Assembly (NCBI GenBank): GCA_964514285.1
Contig: CAZEQC010000007.1
Span: 1 to 64,000, forward strand
Source of the DNA: SKLM01 sp964514285
GTDB taxonomy: Bacteria > Chloroflexota > Anaerolineae > B4-G1
Direction: 5' to 3'
DNA length: 64,000 nt
A program made the position numbers and the translations under genes. The notes below the pieces were generated by a model. That model searched no databases, was not told the origin of the DNA, and was given only the letters and a program-made list of their open reading frames with translations. The number at the start of each line of letters is the position of its first letter. Positions within the stretch are counted from its first letter, which is position 1. Shown piece by piece: positions 32,824-41,149 of the stretch.

Positions 32824-35394
32824 ATGAGTGAAAAGACCAAGACTGAGCGACAGTTGAAAGAGAGCAAGGTATCACTGCCCGTGCGGGGCATGACCTGTGC
32901 CTCGTGTGTGGCACACGTGGAGAAGGCGCTGAAAGGTGTGGAAGGCGTCGGAGAGGTCAACGTCAACCTAGCCACAGAGAAAGCGAGCCTCGATTTTCGG
33001 ACAGACGCCGTCAAGGTGGGTGATCTAGTGCACGCGGTGCGGGAGACCGGCTACGATGTCGCCACCGACACGATCACCCTTGAGATCGCAGGTATGACGT
33101 GCGCGTCGTGCGTCAACCACGTGGAGAAGGCCCTGAACAAGGTGCCGGGCGTCATCGAGGCCCGCGTCAATCTGGCCACCGAGAAGGCTACCGTCACCTA
33201 TGTCGAGGAGAGCACGGGCATCGCCGATTTCAAGAAAGCGGTTCGGGAGGCAGGTTACGACGTTGTGGAGACAGCGGAGGAGGGTGACGCCGAAGAGGCT
33301 GTGATCGAGAAGCACGAGGATGAGGTGGTGCGCAAGATGCGCCGGGCTCGCTTCCGTATGCTCACAGCCTGGGCATTCACAGCGCCCATTGTTATATGGA
33401 TGATCGCCGAGATGTTCTTCGGCATCGTCTGGCCCAATGAGACCATCTTCAACCTGGGCATGATCGTGCTGGCCCTGCCGGTGCTCTTCTGGGTCGGGCG
33501 TCGCACGTTCGGGAGCGGCCTCACCGCCGTGCGCCACGGCTATGCCAACATGGACACGCTGATCACCTTGGGCACCGGTGCATCATTTCTCACCGGCCCG
33601 GCCTCGTTCGTCTTCCCTGTGGCCAACTACGCCGGTGTGTCGGCCATGATCATGGCCTTCCACCTGACAGGACGCTACGTCGAGGAGTCCGCCAAGGGGC
33701 GGGCCTCCCAGGCGATCCGCAAGCTGCTGGAGCTGGGAGCCAAGACGGCGCGCGTCGTCCGAAGTGGTGAGGAGGTCGAGTTACCCATCGACGAGGTTCA
33801 GGTGGGCGACGTGATGGTCGTCCGCCCGGGCGAGAAGATCCCCACCGACGGCGTCGTCCTTTCCGGCGAGAGCGCCGTCGACGAGTCGATGGCCACCGGC
33901 GAGTCGATGCCGGTCAATAAGGAGGCGGGCGACGAGGTCATCGGCGCCACCGTCAACCAGGAGGGGTTGCTCAAGGTGCGGGCCACCAAGGTGGGGAAGG
34001 ACACCTTCCTGTCCCAGGTGATCAAGCTGGTCGAGGAGGCCCAGGGGTCGAAGGTACCGATTCAGGCTCTGGCGGACCGGGTGACCGGCATCTTCGTGCC
34101 GGTGGTGATGACCATCGCGGCGCTCACCCTCCTGGTCAACCTGCTCTTCCCCGGGTTTATGGGCTCGCTGGTGGAGCTGGGCTCGTTCCTACCCTGGGTC
34201 AACGCGAGCCTGAGCCCCATCACCCTGGCCATCGTCTCGATGGTGGCCGTGCTGGTGATCGCCTGCCCATGTGCCCTGGGTCTGGCGACACCCACCGCCC
34301 TCATGGTCGGCAGCGGGATGGGGGCCGAGCACGGCATTCTCATCCGCTCCGGCGAGGCGATCCAGACACTGAAGGACGTGGCGGTGGTGGTCTTCGACAA
34401 GACGGGGACGATTACGAAAGGTAAGCCCGAGGTGACCGACGTGGTTGGAATGACCGATGAGCCCACGACCCGTGGCCAACTACTGCGCTGGGCGGCCTCT
34501 GCGGAGCGAGGCAGCGAGCATCCTCTGGGCCGCGCCATCGCCGAGCACGCGAAGGCAGAGGGCATCTCGTTGGACGAACCAGAGGACTTCCAGGCCATCC
34601 GCGGCCGAGGCATCACGGCGATGGTGGAAGGACACCACGTGGTGGTCGGTTCCCGCCGGCTGATGGAGGAGCAGGGGCTCGATCCTGCCCCCCTGGAGGA
34701 ATCGCTAAGGAAGCTCGAGACCGAGGCGAAAACGGCTATGCTGGTGGCGGTCGACGGTCGGTTGATCGGCGTCATTGCCGTGGCCGACACGCTCAAGGAG
34801 GACTCAGCCGACGCCATCGGCGCGCTCCACCGCATGGGGTTGGAGACGGCGATGATCACGGGCGACAACCAACGCACGGCCGAGGCGATCGCTGAACGAG
34901 TCGGCATCGACCACGTGCTGGCCGAGGTGCTGCCCGACGGGAAGATCGCCGAAGTGCGAAAGTTGCAGGAGCGCCTGGGCTCAGTCGCCTTCGTCGGCGA
35001 CGGCATCAACGATGCGCCGGCGCTGACGCAGGCCAACGTGGGCATCGCCATCGGCACCGGCACCGACATCGCCATCGAGGCCAGCGACGTGACGCTGGTG
35101 CGCGGCGAGCTAACGGGCGTAGTCGAGGCGGTCAACCTGAGCCGGGCCACGTTCCGCAAGATCAGGCAGAACCTGTTCTGGGCCTTCTTCTACAACGTGA
35201 TCATGGTGCCGCTGGCCATCATCGGCTGGATGCACCCAGTGCTCTCGGAGATCGCGATGGCGACGTCGTCGGTGACAGTGGTCACCAATGCCAACACGCT
35301 GCGGCGCGTCGACATCCGGCCCGAGTACTTGAAGGAGGAAGAGAAGGGACAGCGGCCGGATATGATCAGCCAGCCGGCCAGGAGCCCAGCTTGA
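32824..35394 (+). CDS. copA: Copper-exporting P1B-type ATPase CopA
   Basis: 856 residues. Two N-terminal heavy-metal-associated domains each carry GMTCASC (Cys25/28 and Cys93/96). The membrane metal site is CPC (Cys481-Pro-Cys483), followed by GLATPTALM. The phosphorylation motif DKTGT starts at Asp525; TGDN and GDGINDAPAL follow. The TGES loop is present (MATGESMPVNK). CPC and paired HMA domains indicate Cu(I) export from the cytoplasm. It follows the Rrf2 gene in one transcript and precedes a small YHS protein. Confidence 0.95.
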   Translation: MSEKTKTERQLKESKVSLPVRGMTCASCVAHVEKALKGVEGVGEVNVNLATEKASLDFRTDAVKVGDLVHAVRETGYDVATDTITLEIAGMTCASCVNHVEKALNKVPGVIEARVNLATEKATVTYVEESTGIADFKKAVREAGYDVVETAEEGDAEEAVIEKHEDEVVRKMRRARFRMLTAWAFTAPIVIWMIAEMFFGIVWPNETIFNLGMIVLALPVLFWVGRRTFGSGLTAVRHGYANMDTLITLGTGASFLTGPASFVFPVANYAGVSAMIMAFHLTGRYVEESAKGRASQAIRKLLELGAKTARVVRSGEEVELPIDEVQVGDVMVVRPGEKIPTDGVVLSGESAVDESMATGESMPVNKEAGDEVIGATVNQEGLLKVRATKVGKDTFLSQVIKLVEEAQGSKVPIQALADRVTGIFVPVVMTIAALTLLVNLLFPGFMGSLVELGSFLPWVNASLSPITLAIVSMVAVLVIACPCALGLATPTALMVGSGMGAEHGILIRSGEAIQTLKDVAVVVFDKTGTITKGKPEVTDVVGMTDEPTTRGQLLRWAASAERGSEHPLGRAIAEHAKAEGISLDEPEDFQAIRGRGITAMVEGHHVVVGSRRLMEEQGLDPAPLEESLRKLETEAKTAMLVAVDGRLIGVIAVADTLKEDSADAIGALHRMGLETAMITGDNQRTAEAIAERVGIDHVLAEVLPDGKIAEVRKLQERLGSVAFVGDGINDAPALTQANVGIAIGTGTDIAIEASDVTLVRGELTGVVEAVNLSRATFRKIRQNLFWAFFYNVIMVPLAIIGWMHPVLSEIAMATSSVTVVTNANTLRRVDIRPEYLKEEEKGQRPDMISQPARSPA

Positions 35395-35564
35395 GAGGAG
35401 CAGAGCGATGCCCCGGGGTAGCTCGAAAGGTCGCCTCAGGCCAGCCGTTTCACATAGGATGCCGAGGAAAAGCACTCAACGGCCAGTCACCGCGTGTTCT
35501 GACGAGCTAGTCGCCAGAGCCAAACGAGATGCAATGGACAAACCCAATTGAGGAGGCAAATCAG

Positions 35565-35726
35565 ATGGCTATCGATCCCGTATGCAAGATGGACGTAAAG
35601 CCCGAAGACGCACCCGCCAAGGCCGACTACAAGGGGAAGACCTATTACTTCTGCGCTCCGGGATGCAAGGTGGCGTTTGAGAAGGATCCGGAGAAGTACC
35701 TGGAGCAGACCGAAGAGGCGAGCTAG
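35565..35726 (+). CDS. Small YHS-domain protein (metal-binding)
   Basis: 53 residues making one YHS domain: DPVCKMDV at the start, then YYFCAPGCK. The three cysteines (VCKM, FC..GC) are those used to bind copper or similar metals in YHS proteins and at the N-terminus of some CopA/CopB ATPases. Encoded 170 bases after copA, it could be a metal shuttle for it (inference). Start ATG has GAGGAGG upstream; an earlier ATG lacks a site. Confidence 0.8.
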   Translation: MAIDPVCKMDVKPEDAPAKADYKGKTYYFCAPGCKVAFEKDPEKYLEQTEEAS

Positions 35727-35753
35727 CAGGCGCTAGATCGTGATCAACAGCTG

Positions 35754-35785
35754 GACCCCTTGGAGCTGCAGAGCCCCAAGGGGTC
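35754..35785. terminator. Hairpin after the YHS gene
   Basis: GACCCCTTGG (35754-35763) pairs exactly with CCAAGGGGTC (35776-35785) over a 12-base loop. No long T-run follows on either strand, so it may be a weak terminator or an mRNA 3' stabiliser between the convergent copA and GDPD units. Confidence 0.45.
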
Positions 35786-35857
35786 TGGTGGTCTCTTGGG
35801 CCAAAGAGAACAAACGATGACGGGTTTGACAGCGCGCATAGCTGTCGCAGCTGAACG

Positions 35858-35953
35858 CTACCATTCGAGCCGCATCTCCAGCTCGAAAACCTGGAATCCC
35901 ATCCGCTCGTAGAGCTCCCGAGCCGGATTCCCCGCCAGCACGCTCAACGTAGC
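35858..35953 (-). pseudogene. C-terminal remnant of a GNAT acetyltransferase
   Basis: About 31 codons read ATLSVLAGNPARELYERMGF and on to a TAG stop, the characteristic last strand and helix of GNAT N-acetyltransferases. No upstream part of the gene exists: the frame runs straight into the 3' end of the GDPD-like gene, overlapping it by 10 bases. It is a truncated relic, suggesting a deletion that joined the two genes. Confidence 0.5.
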
Positions 35954-36735
35954 CTCTGAGCATCCCCTCCTCTCGCCCGACGCGTTGTGAAATCATCGCG
36001 CAGCCGGAGCGCTGCCTCGAGACGTCCAGTCGAGAACTGGTCGACCCCCACATCAAGGCCCCGCTCAATCGCCTCTGCCGTATCGAGGTTCGACCCGTGG
36101 ACGATGAAGCCCCTTCGCTGGAGTCTTCCTACGAAGTCAGAGTCGAGGAGCACGATGTCAAGATGGACGTGGGTGGTCCCCAACAGGCTGGCCCAGTCGA
36201 GGATGTGGCGCTGTGCGAGACGGACCGGCATCCACGCCGGCGGTTCAGAGTAGAACGTCCCTGACCGTAATTGAGGGTTCAGTCTCCTGGCGTGGTGCAG
36301 AAGCGGATAGTGCGCCGTGGTCAGCTCGGAGGTGTCCACGAGGTCGAACTGCTCGATCTCATCGATAACCTGGCGCAAGAAGCCGATGCTCGGATCGTGC
36401 AGATGCACCTCTAGCCTCGTTCTGCCCTGGCAGAGCTCGAGGACCTCAGCCAACGTGGGCTTCGGCTCGCCGGCGAATTGCTCATCGAACCAGCCGCCGG
36501 AATCCAGCGCCTTCAACTCCGCCAGCGTATGCTCGCAGACGAGGCCCTCGCCATCATCGGTGGCACCAAGGCTGTAGAAATGGTGCACGACGAGCTCATG
36601 ATCGGCGGTGAGATGGACGTCGAGCTCCACCCCGTCCGCCCCCTTCGCGATGGCGCTCTCGAAGGCCGGCAGCGTGTTCTCCGGGGCGTTCTCCACATCC
36701 CCGGTGCGGGCGATAACGAGCGGCCTCTCCACCAT
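35944..36735 (-). CDS. Glycerophosphodiester phosphodiesterase-like protein, catalytic His missing
   Basis: 263 residues of the GDPD TIM-barrel. The block ENAPENTLPAFESAI, the metal pair GVELDV (Glu37, Asp39) and LTADHELVVHH are present. The usual AHRG reads ARTG, so the first catalytic His is Arg10, and the HD pair near residue 52 reads HF. LEVHLHD stands in for the later IEIK region. The protein may be inactive or may bind rather than hydrolyse phosphodiesters. Start: ATG with CGGAG upstream. Its own promoter lies about 200 bases away. Confidence 0.7.
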   Translation of the reverse strand: MVERPLVIARTGDVENAPENTLPAFESAIAKGADGVELDVHLTADHELVVHHFYSLGATDDGEGLVCEHTLAELKALDSGGWFDEQFAGEPKPTLAEVLELCQGRTRLEVHLHDPSIGFLRQVIDEIEQFDLVDTSELTTAHYPLLHHARRLNPQLRSGTFYSEPPAWMPVRLAQRHILDWASLLGTTHVHLDIVLLDSDFVGRLQRRGFIVHGSNLDTAEAIERGLDVGVDQFSTGRLEAALRLRDDFTTRRARGGDAQRLR

Positions 36736-36938
36736 GGCTGCTCCGCGCATCTCTGTGTAGTTGCCTCCACTCAAGCCCTCAGAACACAACCTTGTCATCT
36801 CGTCGCGGCACGCGGAATGGAATCCCACTCCTTTAACACCCGCCGAATCCCCTCATCGCTCCGCGACCTATCGGCGCGACCTGCGGACAAGAGGGTAACT
36901 ACAGGGAAGCAGGAAAACCGAGGCCCGTGTGTCGGGAG

Positions 36939-36967
36939 AGTATACACCAGCGGGCCGAAGGAGGCAA
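36939..36967 (-). promoter_or_regulatory. Promoter for the GDPD-like gene
   Basis: Minus-strand -35 TTGCCT (36962-36967), -10 TATACT (36939-36944), spacing 17. Confidence 0.5.
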
Positions 36968-37019
36968 GATCGGTTTTGGGAAAACGAGCATCTTCGACTC
37001 AGAGAAGCCACCTGCGAAT

Positions 37020-37050
37020 AGTTGACCAATTTACTCAATTGATGTACAAT
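37020..37050 (+). promoter_or_regulatory. Promoter of the second metal ATPase with Rrf2-type operator copy
   Basis: -35 TTGACC (37022-37027), -10 TACAAT (37045-37050), spacing 17. It shares ATAGTTGAC, CTCAA and TGTA at the same spacing with the rrf2 promoter at 32248-32280, so the same regulator probably acts on both. Confidence 0.6.
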
Positions 37051-37111
37051 GATGTACTGCAATAGCGTGAGAGGCAGGTCTCGACACCGATAAGGAGCTC
37101 GCTAGAATTCG

Positions 37112-39217
37112 ATGAAAGACCGAGCTTGGAGGAAGCGTAGCGTGAAGGTGAGAGGTATGGACTGTGCCGAATGTGCCGTCCATACCGAAGAAGCTGTACG
37201 TGGATTGAAAGGCGTGAGAGAGGCTCGCGTCTACCTGGGCGCCGAACGGCTCGACGTCGTCTACGATCCGAACTTGACGGACACAGATCGGATCGGTCAG
37301 GCCCTCGAGCAAGCTGGCTACCGAGTGGAGGAGGAGACGGACGGCACTGGTCAGCGCCACGGACCGGATCTGGCGAAGCAGCTCACCGGCCTCCTCGTGG
37401 CCGTCGTCGTCCTGGTCATCCTCGTCGAGACGGTCGGCGAGCGACTGGGCCTGCTGGAAGCCGCCCTGACGTGGGTGCCGCCCTGGCTGGCGATAGCCGC
37501 GATTCTGGTGGGCGGCTTCCCCATCTTCCGCAACGTCGTTGCGGCCCTGGCTCGTGGCCAGGTGACGGCACACGTGCTGATGACCTTGGGCATCGTCGGC
37601 GCCCTCACCATCGGGGAGTACACCGCAGCGGTGGTGATCGTTTTCTTCATGCGAGTTTCAGACTACCTGGAAGGATTGACCACCGATCGCTCCCGGGAAG
37701 CCATTCGGGCCTTGATGCGCCTGGCACCGGAGACCGCCCACCGGCTGCGCAACGGCGAGGAGGAGGACGTCCCCGTTGAGGCCCTCAGCCCCGGCGACCG
37801 AGTGGTGGTGCGACCCGGCGAGCAGATCCCGGCAGACGGACAGGTGGAGAAAGGAACGGCGGCCGTAGACCAATCGCCGGTCACGGGTGAGAGCATGCCC
37901 GTGGAGAAAGGACCGGGAAGCGACGTCTTCGCCGGGACCATCGCCCACGCGGGCGCCCTCACCGTAGAGGTGACGCGCACGGGAAGCGACACGACCCTTG
38001 GGCGCGTCATCCAACTGGTCGAGGAGGCCGAGGCAAACAAGGCACCGGTACAACGGGTGGCCGACCACTTCACGGCCTGGTATATCCCGGTCGTCGTCAC
38101 GGCAGCGGGCCTTACCTATCTGCTAGGACAGGATCTCACTGCCGCCATCGCGGTTCTGCTGGTCTCCTGCGCCTGTGCCATCGCCCTCGCCACACCCACA
38201 GCCGTCATCGCTGCCGTGGGGCGGGCCGCCCGACGCGGCATCCTGATCAAGGGAGGACGCTACCTGGAGTCGCTGGCACGCGTCGACACCGTGGTGATGG
38301 ACAAGACGGGGACGCTGACCTTCGGACGACCGGTAGTTACAAACGTATCCGCCGTGGACGGCCGGTCCGGGGAGGAGGTGATGGTGGTAGCTGCCACAGC
38401 GGAGCAGCTTTCGGAGCATCCAGTGGCAGCGGCCGTGCGCCAGGCTGCGCGGGAACGGGGCCTCGACCCGGCCTCTGCCGACCAGTTCGAGGCGTTGACC
38501 GGGATGGGCGTACGAGCTCGCTCCAACAACAGGCGAGTCCTGGTGGGTAACCAACGTCTGCTGGTGGAGGAGGACGTCCCTCTGCCCACGGCCGCCAGAG
38601 CCGAGGCAGCAACCTGGCAGGAAGCTGGCGAGACTGTCTTCTTCGTCGCAGTCGACGACCGCGTCTTGGGGCTGATGGCCGTCGCCGACAAACCTCGGCC
38701 CGAGGTTCCAGAGGCTCTGGCGGCCCTGCGGAAGCTAGACATTGACCACTTCCTGCTCCTGACAGGAGACGACGAGCGCACTGCCCAGGCAGAGGCTGAC
38801 CGGCTGGGGGTTGAATATCGCGCAGAGTTGCTGCCGGAGGACAAGATCAAGGTGATCCGAAAGCTCCAAGAACGGGGACAGACCGTTCTGATGGTGGGAG
38901 ACGGTGTTAATGACGCCCCAGCCCTCGCCCAAGCCGACGTCGGCGTGGCCATGGGCGTGGTCGGCACCGATGCAGCACTGGAAGCGGCCGACGTGGCGCT
39001 GATGCAGGACGACTGGCGTGCGCTGCCGGAGGCGATGCACATCGGGCGACGGAGCTTCCGAGTGATTCAGCAGAACTTGGGCCTGGGCGTGCTCTACAAC
39101 GTGATCGGCATCGGGCTGGCAGCGCTGGGCATCCTACCGCCGGTGATGGCTGCGGCCGGGCAGTCAATCCCGGATCTGCTGGTCATGCTCAACTCAGCGC
39201 GGCTCCTGAGAGAATAG
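37112..39217 (+). CDS. P1B-type heavy-metal ATPase with unusual CAC membrane motif
   Basis: 701 residues. One N-terminal HMA domain has GMDCAEC (Cys18, Cys21). Phosphorylation motif DKTGT begins at Asp397; VTGESMPVEK, TGDDERTA and VGDGVNDAPAL are all present. The membrane site reads SCACAIALATPTAV, with Cys353-Ala-Cys355 where nearly all P1B pumps have a Pro between the two ligands. The last helix ends QSIPDLLVMLNSARLL. The GMDC type of HMA is frequent in Zn/Cd pumps, but the CAC site leaves specificity open. It shares an operator-like promoter with rrf2-copA and leads a run with a methyltransferase and a permease. Confidence 0.9.
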   Translation: MKDRAWRKRSVKVRGMDCAECAVHTEEAVRGLKGVREARVYLGAERLDVVYDPNLTDTDRIGQALEQAGYRVEEETDGTGQRHGPDLAKQLTGLLVAVVVLVILVETVGERLGLLEAALTWVPPWLAIAAILVGGFPIFRNVVAALARGQVTAHVLMTLGIVGALTIGEYTAAVVIVFFMRVSDYLEGLTTDRSREAIRALMRLAPETAHRLRNGEEEDVPVEALSPGDRVVVRPGEQIPADGQVEKGTAAVDQSPVTGESMPVEKGPGSDVFAGTIAHAGALTVEVTRTGSDTTLGRVIQLVEEAEANKAPVQRVADHFTAWYIPVVVTAAGLTYLLGQDLTAAIAVLLVSCACAIALATPTAVIAAVGRAARRGILIKGGRYLESLARVDTVVMDKTGTLTFGRPVVTNVSAVDGRSGEEVMVVAATAEQLSEHPVAAAVRQAARERGLDPASADQFEALTGMGVRARSNNRRVLVGNQRLLVEEDVPLPTAARAEAATWQEAGETVFFVAVDDRVLGLMAVADKPRPEVPEALAALRKLDIDHFLLLTGDDERTAQAEADRLGVEYRAELLPEDKIKVIRKLQERGQTVLMVGDGVNDAPALAQADVGVAMGVVGTDAALEAADVALMQDDWRALPEAMHIGRRSFRVIQQNLGLGVLYNVIGIGLAALGILPPVMAAAGQSIPDLLVMLNSARLLRE

Positions 39218-39279
39218 ACGCTGACCCACGCCGCCCTCCAATACGCGCACAATGATAGACGGCAAGGAAAGGATGACAA

Positions 39280-39858
39280 GTGAAGGATCAACCAACTGGA
39301 GCGGGGAGCAGCACGTTCGATCTGGTCGACACGAGGAAGCTGTTCGACGTCCTGAACCTAAGGCCAGACAGTGTATTCGTCGATCTGGCCTGCGGCAACG
39401 GACGATACGCCCTGAAAGCAGCCGGCTACATCACCGCGGAAGGCACCGTCTACGCTTTCGACCTCTGGGAGGAGGGTATCGCAACTTTAAGAGCAGAAGC
39501 GCGCGCCAGAGGGCTCGAACAGGTTCACGCGAGCGTTGCCGACATCAGCAAGCATATTCCAGCGGAGGACCATACAGTCGACGTCTGTCTCATCAACTCG
39601 GCCCTCCACGACCTCCTTCGCGACGGGACCCACGATGCGGCTCTGAAAGAAATCACGAGAATCATGAAGCCCACCGGAAGACTGGCGGTCGTTGAGTTCG
39701 AGAAGACGGTCGGACCGCCAGGACCGCCCGTGGAGGTCAGGCTTTCTCCCCAGGACGTGGAGAGGCTGCTGCGTCCACATAGCCTCGCTCTGATACGGAC
39801 TACGGACGTGGGACAGCACCATTACCTGTCCTCGTTCCGCCTCGACAGCAGCGCATGA
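39280..39858 (+). CDS. Class I SAM-dependent methyltransferase
   Basis: 192 residues with the SAM loop VDLACGNGRYAL (about 34-45), the acidic end of strand 2 in VYAFDLWEEG, and motif III-like PTGRLAVVEFE. No CxxC arsenic site is seen, so it is not a standard ArsM. GTG start with AAAGGATG upstream. Located 62 bases after the metal ATPase and 54 before the permease, so it is probably part of the same stress response; substrate unknown. Confidence 0.8.
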   Translation: MKDQPTGAGSSTFDLVDTRKLFDVLNLRPDSVFVDLACGNGRYALKAAGYITAEGTVYAFDLWEEGIATLRAEARARGLEQVHASVADISKHIPAEDHTVDVCLINSALHDLLRDGTHDAALKEITRIMKPTGRLAVVEFEKTVGPPGPPVEVRLSPQDVERLLRPHSLALIRTTDVGQHHYLSSFRLDSSA

Positions 39859-39912
39859 TCGAGGCAATGAGCAACCCATCCCGGTTCACGACGACGCCTG
39901 GGAGCGACGACG

Positions 39913-40434
39913 ATGACAGCTGAAGAGAAAGGAAGCCGATCGATGGACACAACAGCCCTGGTTCTGGCCGCTGCTGCCGCCATCTTGTTAGCGCTCGCCC
40001 TGCGAAGAGGATCGGACGTCGCTCTGGACGGCCTCCTGGCAGCATGGGGCACGCTCCGGCGCAACTTGGTGCTGCTGATCCTCGGCTTCATCCTGGCCGG
40101 GCTGGTCCAGGTCCTCATCCCTAGGGAGCTGATTAGCCGCTGGCTGGGTGATCAGGCCGGCGTCAAGGGCGTTCTCATCGGCTGTGTGGTCGGCGGATTG
40201 GTGCCCGGCGCGCCCTATGCTACCTTTCCTCTGGTGGCCTCCCTCTATCAGGCCGGCGCCAGCATAGGCGCGGTGGTGGGCTTCGTGTCGGCCTGGGCCC
40301 TCTGGTCCGTGTCACGCCTGCCGATCGAGATGGCCTTGATCGATCCTCGACCGGCCTTGATCCGCTACGGGATCACGTTCATCGTGCCGCCCCTAGCGGG
40401 GATGCTGGCAGAGGTTGTCGACCGGTTTGTATGA
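39913..40434 (+). CDS. Half-size COG0701/ArsP-like permease
   Basis: 173 residues, with about five membrane helices. The central GGLVPGAPYATFPLVASLYQ followed by AGASIGAVVGF matches the repeat unit of PF03773 (COG0701) permeases. Full members have about 300 residues with two such repeats; this has one, so it would need to dimerise. The cysteines that ArsP uses for trivalent organoarsenicals are absent. Start: ATG with GGGAG eight bases upstream. It ends the metal-ATPase run; a hairpin follows. Confidence 0.6.
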   Translation: MTAEEKGSRSMDTTALVLAAAAAILLALALRRGSDVALDGLLAAWGTLRRNLVLLILGFILAGLVQVLIPRELISRWLGDQAGVKGVLIGCVVGGLVPGAPYATFPLVASLYQAGASIGAVVGFVSAWALWSVSRLPIEMALIDPRPALIRYGITFIVPPLAGMLAEVVDRFV

Positions 40435-40457
40435 GGCGAAGAGGACAAAAGAACAGC

Positions 40458-40489
40458 GAAAGCCCCACCGTATCTCTGGTGGAGCTTTC
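40458..40489 (-). terminator. Hairpin terminator between the permease and tRNA-Phe
   Basis: GAAAGCCCCACC (40458-40469) pairs with GGTGGAGCTTTC (40478-40489), one mismatch, 8-base loop. On the minus strand it is followed by a T-rich stretch and would end the tRNA-Phe transcript; it may also stop the permease transcript. Confidence 0.55.
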
Positions 40490-40496
40490 ATATAAA

Positions 40497-40570
40497 TGCC
40501 GAGGCCCAGATTCGAACTGGGGACACCCTGATTTTCAGTCAAGTGCTCTACCAGGCTGAGCTACCTCGGC
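40497..40570 (-). tRNA. tRNA-Phe (GAA)
   Basis: Minus strand: acceptor stem GCCGAGG/CCTCGGC, D arm GCTC...GAGC, anticodon stem CTTGA/TCAGG (one G-T pair) with loop CTGAAAA and anticodon GAA, T arm CCCAG-TTCGAAT-CTGGG, discriminator A. CCA is not encoded. Confidence 0.95.
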
Positions 40571-40582
40571 ACCACGCCCGGT

Positions 40583-40611
40583 ATTCTAGCTCAACTGACG
40601 AAGATTGTCAA
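40583..40611 (-). promoter_or_regulatory. Promoter for tRNA-Phe
   Basis: Minus-strand consensus -35 TTGACA (40606-40611), -10 TAGAAT (40583-40588), spacing 17. The tRNA 5' end is 12 bases past the -10. Confidence 0.7.
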
Positions 40612-40627
40612 GCCGCAAAAAGACGCT

Positions 40628-41092
40628 CTAGGAAAGCACCTCCCACACCATCTCCAACGCACGGTCCGCAAGCCAAACGCCATCTCTCCCGGTAGCTCCG
40701 CCCACCTCGTGGACCTCGTCAACCACCCGCCGGCCCGTGTTAAAGGCCACGTAGACGGCCTGCGTCTCCTCGTCGCTTATGGGACCCCTGGCCCAGACCG
40801 CCAGACAGAGGTTGACGCCCAGGAAGCTGCGTCCCTCCCGAGCCGCCGCCCGGGCTGCCTTGGCGGAGAAATCACCCGCCTTCTTAAACTGGGGACGGGG
40901 CAGTGCCATCAAGCCGATGGCCTCGTCCACGTCGTCCACAATCAGACTGTTGCCCAGCGCGTTGACGCCCTCCTCGGTGTCGAAGAGGCGTCGACTGACG
41001 ACACCTCCCTCGCCGCATTCCACGGTGCCAAGCTTCAGCTCTCGTGCCACAAGCTCTTCGGCTACCCGCTCTGCAACTGAATCCTTCGTCAC
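40628..41092 (-). CDS. CinA C-terminal-like (PncC-type) protein with altered active site
   Basis: 154 residues resembling the NMN amidohydrolase domain of CinA/PncC in order and length: AERVAEELVARELKLGTVE, then the GG loop, a Lys/Phe-rich middle and LAVWARGP in place of TGxAGP. The catalytic ESCTGG motif reads ECGEGG (residues 25-30), so the Ser is lost. It may bind a nucleotide without cleaving it. The GTG start has GAGGGGG upstream; an earlier GTG at 41134 lies only about nine bases from the predicted transcription start. Confidence 0.6.
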   Translation of the reverse strand: MTKDSVAERVAEELVARELKLGTVECGEGGVVSRRLFDTEEGVNALGNSLIVDDVDEAIGLMALPRPQFKKAGDFSAKAARAAAREGRSFLGVNLCLAVWARGPISDEETQAVYVAFNTGRRVVDEVHEVGGATGRDGVWLADRALEMVWEVLS

Positions 41093-41149
41093 CAATGCCA
41101 CCCCCTCAGAAAAACCCTCTCCACTTACTCCCACCTGAGCCTACAGGAG

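Larger units (their letters stand above)
36736..37111. other. 376-base intergenic region with divergent promoters
   Basis: No gene was found. It contains the GDPD leader and promoter on the minus strand (36939-36967) and the second metal ATPase promoter on the plus strand (37022-37050). Confidence 0.5.

Noticed and set aside
32824..40434. Metal region as an integrative or transposon-borne island
   Set aside because: No transposase, integrase, inverted terminal repeats or tRNA-linked direct repeats were seen; the nearby tRNA-Phe is intact and has no partial copy at the other end.
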